Part shown: in pieces, positions 59,005 to 64,000 of the stretch | Numbering within the stretch: position 1 is the stretch's first letter | Layout: every line of letters starts with the position of its first letter | NCBI GenBank assembly: GCA_029572955.1 | Contig: JAKPQE010000034.1 | Coordinates: forward strand, 1 to 64,000 | Reading direction: 5' to 3' | Origin: Pseudomonadota bacterium | GTDB lineage: Bacteria; Pseudomonadota; Alphaproteobacteria; Rhizobiales; JAKPQE01 | DNA length: 64,000 bases | Notes under the pieces: model-generated | What the model was told of the DNA's origin: nothing | Databases searched by the model: none | The model's input: the letters and a program-made list of their open reading frames with translations, nothing else | Translations under genes and position numbers: made by a program

Positions 59005-61482
59005 GTGACCGCTCTTTCCCTCGTGCGCCGTTCGTCGCTCCGCGCGGCGCTGACCGCCTTCCTCGGCGCCATTCTTCTCGCCCTGGCGTTCCTCGTCGGC
59101 CCGGCCTCGGCCCAGCAGCCGGCGCCGCAGCTGGACGTCCAGCAGCAACTCGATGCCTGGCGGGTCAAGCTCGACCAGTACGCCGCGACGCTGAAGCGCG
59201 AGACGATCCGCAACAAGGACCTGATGGCCCTGCGTGGCGAGGTCGACAAGGTCCGTGCCGACGCCGCCGACCAGTCGGCAAGGCTCGCCCCCTCCGTCGC
59301 GGCGAGCGAGGCGCGCCTGAAGCAGCTCGCCCCGACCGACGAGAAGACACCGGAAATCGAGACCCCCGAGATCAAGGCCGAGCGCGAGGCCCAGCAGAAG
59401 GAGCTTGCCCGGCTGCAGGGCATCGTCAAGCAGGCCCAGGTGCTCGAGCTGCGCGCCAACGAACTGCTCGACGACATCGCCAACCGCCGCCGCGACGAGT
59501 TCGCCCGCCGGCTGTTCGAGCCGACCTCCAGCGTCTTCAGCCCGACGCTGTGGCGCGAGGCCGCCGAAAGCCTGCCGCCGGTGCTCGCGAGCTTCGCCCT
59601 CCTGCTGCAGGACTGGAGCCGCCTCCTCCTCTCGCAGGGTCGCGCCACCGGCACCGTCGTCTTCCTCGCGACCCTCGGCCTTGCCATCGTCGTCGCCTCG
59701 CCGCTGCGCCGCTACCTGTTGCGCCTGACCACCCGCGATCCCTCGGTCACCGACCCCAAGCCTCTCGAAAAGGTCATGGCGGCGACCTGGATCACCCTCG
59801 TCAACGCCCTTGCCCCGGTCGCCGCCGTCTTCGCCGTCGAGGCGATCATGGAACAGTTCGGCGTGATGCCCGAGCGCGTCGGCGCCACCATGGCGACGCT
59901 GATGCGCGCCTTCGCCTTCCTCGGCCTCGCCCACGGCCTCGCCCGGGCCGTCGTCGCCCCCGGGCGCGCCGGCTGGCGTCTCATTCCGCTGCCCGACGAG
60001 GCCGCCGACCGGCTGATGTGGGTGCTCCTCGCGGTCAGCAGCATCTACGCCATCGGCATCGCCCTCGACGGCCTCAGCGACGTGCTGCTGGCGCCGCTGC
60101 CGCTGATCGTCTCGCTCGGCGGCGCCATCGCCATGACCGTCGGCATCCTCACCCTCGCCGGCCTGCGGACCGTCACCCGCGGCCTCGTCGCCCTGCGCAG
60201 CGAGGGCAAGCGCGCCGTCGGCTCGATCTGGAACTGGCTGCTGCCGATCGGCTGGCTCGTCGCCATCGTGACGATCTTCGCCTCGGTCTTCGGCTATGTC
60301 GCCCTCGCCTGGTTCCTCGCCACCCAGATCATCTGGGCGACCACCATCCTCGGCACCCTCGTCGTCCTGTTGCTCTTCACCGACGAGCTCTTCACCACCG
60401 CCTTCCGCGCCGAGAGCGCCTTCGGCAACACCCTCGCCGGCAGCATGGGCTTCTCGGCCCATACCATCGAGCAGATCGGCGTCATCCTCAGCGGACTGAT
60501 GCGCCTGCTCGTGCTGTCGATCGCCATCCTGCTGGTGCTCGCGCCCTGGGGCATCGATTCGGGCAACGTGCTCGGCTCGGCGATGAAAGCCCTCGTCGGC
60601 TTCCGGATCGGCGGCATCACCTTCTCGATCGCCTCGGTCTTCTCCGGCCTCCTGATCTTCATCGCCGGCATCGTCGTCACCCGCGCCATCCAGCGCTGGC
60701 TCGACAACCGGCTGTTGCCGCGCACCCGCCTCGATGCCGGCCTCAAGAATTCGATCCACACCGGCTTCGGCTATGTCGGCATCATCGCCGCGGCGATGTT
60801 CGCCTTCACCTATCTCGGCTTCAACCTCGAGAACGTCGCCATCGTCGCCGGCGCCCTCTCGGTCGGTATCGGCTTCGGCCTGCAGTCGATCGTCAACAAT
60901 TTCGTCTCCGGCCTGATCCTGCTCGCCGAGCGGCCGATCAAGACCGGCGACTGGATCATCGTCGGCGACACCCAGGGCTATGTGCGGCGCATCAACGTGC
61001 GCGCCACCGAGATCGAGACCTTCGACCGCTGCAGCGTGATCATCCCCAATTCCGACCTCATTTCGGGGGTCGTGAAGAACTGGATGCACAACGACACCAT
61101 GGGCCGGATCATCGTGCCGGTCGGCGTCAGCTACGGCTCGGACCCCGATCAGGTGAAGAAGATCCTGCTCGACATCGCCGCCGGCCACCCGATGGTCGTC
61201 GCCTATCCCGAGCCGAAGGTGTTCTTCATGAATTTCGGCGAGAGTTCGCTCGATTTCGAGCTGCGCTGCTTCCTCGGCAATGTCGATTATGCGCTCTCGG
61301 TGTCGAGCGACCTGCGCTTCGCCATCCTGAAGGCCCTGCGCGAGGCCCATATCGAGATCCCGTTCCCGCAGCGCGACCTCAACCTGCATGGCCTCGATCC
61401 CGTCGAGGCACTTGCCAAGGCCCTCGGCGAAGGCAAAGTGAGGGTCGCCGAGAAGCCTGATTCTCCCGCGGAGCCCTCCTGA
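59005..61482 (+). CDS. Large MscS-family mechanosensitive channel
   Basis: 825 residues: signal peptide (to about residue 35), a coiled-coil periplasmic domain (about 40-190, rich in Glu/Lys/Ala), about ten membrane helices, and a C-terminal MscS domain with the pore helix region AIVAGALSVGIGFGLQSIVNNFVSGL and the beta domain (GDWIIVGDTQGYVRRINVRATEI). It resembles MscK/YbiO-type channels or DUF3772 proteins. The start is uncertain: GTG 59005 gives a clean signal peptide; GTG 58978 is also in frame. It overlaps the next gene (TGATG). Confidence 0.85.
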   Translation: MTALSLVRRSSLRAALTAFLGAILLALAFLVGPASAQQPAPQLDVQQQLDAWRVKLDQYAATLKRETIRNKDLMALRGEVDKVRADAADQSARLAPSVAASEARLKQLAPTDEKTPEIETPEIKAEREAQQKELARLQGIVKQAQVLELRANELLDDIANRRRDEFARRLFEPTSSVFSPTLWREAAESLPPVLASFALLLQDWSRLLLSQGRATGTVVFLATLGLAIVVASPLRRYLLRLTTRDPSVTDPKPLEKVMAATWITLVNALAPVAAVFAVEAIMEQFGVMPERVGATMATLMRAFAFLGLAHGLARAVVAPGRAGWRLIPLPDEAADRLMWVLLAVSSIYAIGIALDGLSDVLLAPLPLIVSLGGAIAMTVGILTLAGLRTVTRGLVALRSEGKRAVGSIWNWLLPIGWLVAIVTIFASVFGYVALAWFLATQIIWATTILGTLVVLLLFTDELFTTAFRAESAFGNTLAGSMGFSAHTIEQIGVILSGLMRLLVLSIAILLVLAPWGIDSGNVLGSAMKALVGFRIGGITFSIASVFSGLLIFIAGIVVTRAIQRWLDNRLLPRTRLDAGLKNSIHTGFGYVGIIAAAMFAFTYLGFNLENVAIVAGALSVGIGFGLQSIVNNFVSGLILLAERPIKTGDWIIVGDTQGYVRRINVRATEIETFDRCSVIIPNSDLISGVVKNWMHNDTMGRIIVPVGVSYGSDPDQVKKILLDIAAGHPMVVAYPEPKVFFMNFGESSLDFELRCFLGNVDYALSVSSDLRFAILKALREAHIEIPFPQRDLNLHGLDPVEALAKALGEGKVRVAEKPDSPAEPS

Positions 61483-61991
61483 TGCGCGCCCACCTGCCGA
61501 TGCTCGCGACGGCGATCGCCGTTGCCCTTGCCGCCTGCGCCGGTCCCCAGCCGGCCCAGAAGCCCGGCTTCTACCAGTCGCTCGCCCGCAGCGGCGCCGT
61601 CATCGACGCGCCGGCGGCCCTTGCCATGATCAACGCCTATCGCCAGAACAACGGCCTTGGCGCCCTCGCCCTCGACCCGGCGCTCTCCGCCGTCGCCGAG
61701 AAGGAGGCGCGCGCCATGGCCGCCGCCGACCGCGTCTCGCACGCCACCGACCGCGGCAACTCGCTCGACGCCCGCCTCGCCGCCGCCGGCTATGCCCATG
61801 GCGCTGCCGACGAGAACGTCTCGGCCGGCTACCACACCTTCGCCGAAGCCTTCTCCGGCTGGCGCGATTCCAAGCCGCACCGCGCCACCATGCTGCACCC
61901 GACGGCGACGCGGATGGGGCTGGCCACCGCCTATGCCCCGGCCAGCAAGTACAAGGTGTTCTGGTCGCTGATCGTCGCCGAGCCGCGCTGA
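61482..61991 (+). CDS. CAP/SCP-domain lipoprotein
   Basis: 169 residues. A lipoprotein signal with LAAC (Cys near 19) is followed by a CAP (SCP-like) domain: NAYRQNNGLGAL, VSHATDRGNSLDARLAAAGY, ENVSAGY and FSGWRDSKPHRATML. Bacterial CAP proteins are exported and of mostly unknown function. It overlaps the channel gene by TGATG, so translation is coupled. Confidence 0.88.
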   Translation: MRAHLPMLATAIAVALAACAGPQPAQKPGFYQSLARSGAVIDAPAALAMINAYRQNNGLGALALDPALSAVAEKEARAMAAADRVSHATDRGNSLDARLAAAGYAHGAADENVSAGYHTFAEAFSGWRDSKPHRATMLHPTATRMGLATAYAPASKYKVFWSLIVAEPR

Positions 61992-62066
61992 CGAGACGGC
62001 GTTTTCACGGCGACGGCAACGTCCTAGACTGATCCCCTGTCGCTCGAACAGGGGCCTGGTCGTTTC

Positions 62067-63683
62067 ATGTTGTCCTTCGCTGCGGATTATTCCTCGCTCT
62101 ACGGTTCGTTCCGCTGGCAGGTGCCGGCCCGCTACAACATGGGAACCGACGTCTGCGACCGCTGGGCCGCCGGCGAGCCGGACCGCCTCGCCATTCTCCA
62201 TCGCATCGGCGACGGCAATTACGAGCGCATCACCTATGGCGAGCTGCGCCGCCAGTCCGACCGGCTGGCGCTCGCCCTGCGCACCCTCGGCGTCGGTCCC
62301 GGCCATCGCGTCGCGCTCTACCTGCCGCAGCGGCCCGAGACGGCGCTCGCCCATATCGCGGTCTGGAAGCTCGGCGCCATCTCGGTACCGATGGCCCTGC
62401 TGTTCGGGCCGGACGCCCTCGCCTATCGCCTCGCCGACAGCGGCGCCCACACCCTCGTCACCACCGAGGCGGGGCTTGCCACCTTCCGCCGCATCGAGAC
62501 GCCGCTGCCCGCCCTCGACCACGTCGTCTGCGTCGACGGACCGAGCGCCGGGGCGGAGGACTTCCACCGCCTCGTCGCCGAGGCGACGGGCGACTTCACG
62601 CCGGTCTCGACCGGCGCCGACGATCCGGCGGTGATGATCTATACCTCCGGCACCACCGGCAATCCGAAGGGCGCGCTGCATGCCCACCGCGTGCTGCTCG
62701 GCCATCTGCCCGGCGTCCAGACCAGCCACGAATTCCTGCCCAGGGACGGCGACCTCCTGTGGACGCCGGCCGACTGGGCCTGGATCGGCGGCCTTTTCGA
62801 CGTGTTGATGCCGGGCCTGCATTTCGGCGTGCCGGTACTCGCCTGCCGCTTCGACAAGTTCGATCCCGAGGCCGCCTTCGAGGTCATGGCCGAGGCCCGG
62901 GTGCGCAACACCTTCCTGCCGCCGACCGCGCTGAAGATGCTGCGCACGCTCGAGGCGCCGCGCGCCCGTTTCGGCATCGACCTGCGCACCGTCGGTTCGG
63001 GCGGCGAATCCCTCGGCATCGAAACCCTCGAATGGGGCCGGCGCGAGCTCGGCGTCACGATCAACGAGTTCTACGGCCAGACCGAGTGCAACTACGTGCT
63101 CTCCTCGTGCAACGCCATCGGCGTCGGCCGCCCCGGCGCCATCGGCAAGCCGGTGCCCGGCCACCGCGTCGAGGTCATCGATCCGGACGGCAACGTGCTG
63201 CCGCCCGGCGAACTCGGCGAGATCGCCGTGGCGCGGCCCGACCCGGTGATGTTCCTCGGCTACTGGAACCGGCCCGAGGCGACGGCGGCGAAATTCGTCG
63301 GCGACTGGCTGAAGACCGGCGATCAGGGCGTGCGCGACGCCGACGGCTACATCAGCTTCGTCGGCCGCGACGACGACGTCATCACCTCGGCCGGCTATCG
63401 CATCGGCCCGGGCGAGATCGAGGACTGCCTGCTCACCCACCCGGCCGTGGCGCTCGCCGCCGCCGTCGGCAAGCCCGACGCGCTGCGCACCGAGATCGTC
63501 AAGGCCTTCGTCGTCCTGAAGGAAGGGGTCGACGGGTCGGCCGAACTCGGCAAGGAGATCGGCGCCCACGTCAAGAGCCGCCTCGCCGCCCACGAATATC
63601 CGCGCGAGATCGAGTTCGTCGACAGCCTGCCGATGACCACCACCGGCAAGGTCATGCGCCGGGTGCTGCGCGATCGCGGCTGA
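62067..63683 (+). CDS. AMP-dependent acyl-CoA synthetase (acetyl/medium-chain type)
   Basis: 538 residues. The AMP-binding signature IYTSGTTGNPKGALHAH lies near 192-208; further motifs are YGQTECN, DWLKTGDQG, GYRIGPGEIED and the catalytic lysine in TTTGKVMRR near the C-terminus. The N-terminus (FRWQVPARYNMGTDVCDRWA) matches acetyl-CoA synthetase-like/AcsM-like enzymes. It activates a carboxylic acid to its CoA thioester; the chain length is not visible. Confidence 0.9.
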   Translation: MLSFAADYSSLYGSFRWQVPARYNMGTDVCDRWAAGEPDRLAILHRIGDGNYERITYGELRRQSDRLALALRTLGVGPGHRVALYLPQRPETALAHIAVWKLGAISVPMALLFGPDALAYRLADSGAHTLVTTEAGLATFRRIETPLPALDHVVCVDGPSAGAEDFHRLVAEATGDFTPVSTGADDPAVMIYTSGTTGNPKGALHAHRVLLGHLPGVQTSHEFLPRDGDLLWTPADWAWIGGLFDVLMPGLHFGVPVLACRFDKFDPEAAFEVMAEARVRNTFLPPTALKMLRTLEAPRARFGIDLRTVGSGGESLGIETLEWGRRELGVTINEFYGQTECNYVLSSCNAIGVGRPGAIGKPVPGHRVEVIDPDGNVLPPGELGEIAVARPDPVMFLGYWNRPEATAAKFVGDWLKTGDQGVRDADGYISFVGRDDDVITSAGYRIGPGEIEDCLLTHPAVALAAAVGKPDALRTEIVKAFVVLKEGVDGSAELGKEIGAHVKSRLAAHEYPREIEFVDSLPMTTTGKVMRRVLRDRG

Positions 63684-63692
63684 CCGCGCTGG

Positions 63693-64000
63693 TCAGTGCG
63701 CCTTGCGCAGCCGCTTGAGGTCGGCGACCGCGCGCCGCGCCCGGGCCCGGAGCGCTTCCAGCAGCGCCACCGCCTCGAAACGGGCCCGGCCCCGGCCGAC
63801 GCCGATGATCACGTGCACGAAGCGCTGGCGCTCGCACCACAGGCTCTCGACCATCGCGTGGCCGGGATCGCAGAGCGAATCGACCCGCGCGATCCGCCCG
63901 TCGTCGATCATGTGGCGCATCGCCTCGACCATCATCATCACGCCCGGCGAATAATGGGCAAAGCCCTCGTCGAAGGCCATCTTCCAGGCATGGGCCTCGC
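63693..64000 (-). CDS. GNAT-type acetyltransferase, C-terminal fragment
   Basis: The gene runs leftward and its 5' end lies beyond the window. The visible 102 residues contain WKMAFDEGFAHYSPGVMMM, a pattern of the BioF2/CelD-like GNAT acetyltransferase family, and a basic C-terminal helix (ALRARARRAVADLKRLRKAH). Those proteins are often linked to surface polysaccharide or cellulose. The family call is moderate because the N-terminal half is missing. Confidence 0.6.
   Translation of the reverse strand, partial: EAHAWKMAFDEGFAHYSPGVMMMVEAMRHMIDDGRIARVDSLCDPGHAMVESLWCERQRFVHVIIGVGRGRARFEAVALLEALRARARRAVADLKRLRKAH

Noticed and set aside
1-64000. CRISPR arrays, rRNA genes and replication origins
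   Set aside because: No regularly spaced repeats, no rRNA-like stretches and no DnaA-box cluster were noticed.

Overview
The window is GC-rich (except one island) and looks like the chromosome of a denitrifying alphaproteobacterium, most likely of the Hyphomicrobiales (Rhizobiales). Pointers are the two-fold dCTP deaminase, metZ behind a SAM-II riboswitch, the DUF2244/nth gene pair, the recombinase/DUF2924/DUF3489 cassette and the AAAAGTGG...GGTTTT intergenic palindrome. The genus cannot be read from the sequence.

Region 1 (1-29.3 kb) is a denitrification super-cluster. It opens with the tail of norB, then norQ-norD-norE-norF (nitric oxide reductase assembly). On the other strand follow a PhoX-type phosphatase, an exported rubredoxin and a Crp/Fnr-family regulator. 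From 7.98 kb runs napFDAGHBC (periplasmic nitrate reductase), then an exported pentapeptide-repeat protein and two quinone genes, a UbiE/MenG methyltransferase and MenA. Behind a second promoter comes a complete clade II (atypical) nitrous oxide reductase cluster: nosZ, two dihaem cytochromes, nosB, nosD, nosG, nosH, nosF, nosL, nosY. Convergent TlpA and SCO copper/thiol chaperones close it. No nosR is present. Two NapGH-type quinol dehydrogenase modules (napGH, nosGH) flank menA and ubiE/menG, so the region reads as a menaquinol-fed module for nitrate and N2O reduction, a layout better known from Wolinella-type Epsilonproteobacteria. TTGAC-N4-GTCAA-type boxes sit before napF and nosZ. Strong stem-loops follow norB, napA, napB, nosZ and the second cytochrome gene.

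Region 2 (29.4-41.9 kb) is housekeeping: a BASS-type transporter, a small exported DM9-like protein, tRNA-Gly(CCC), dCTP deaminase, metZ, a CDP-alcohol phosphatidyltransferase, an Ada-like DNA repair protein, DUF2244 and nth, an EI24 membrane protein, a PfkB kinase, an L,D-transpeptidase and a nitroreductase. Its intergenic spaces are full of GC-rich palindromic repeats.

Region 3 (41.9-53.1 kb) is a mosaic island between tRNA-Ser(CGA) and tRNA-Leu(CAA). It holds a large serine recombinase cassette, a truncated IS, an IS3-family element interrupted by an IS110-family element, three glycosyltransferases (the first markedly AT-rich), an inverted IS3 end, and an AlpA-type regulator.

Region 4 (53.3-64 kb) is again housekeeping: an HNH endonuclease, dsbB, a YqaA/DedA membrane protein, proXWV for glycine betaine uptake, a mechanosensitive channel coupled to a CAP-domain lipoprotein, an acyl-CoA synthetase and a partial acetyltransferase.
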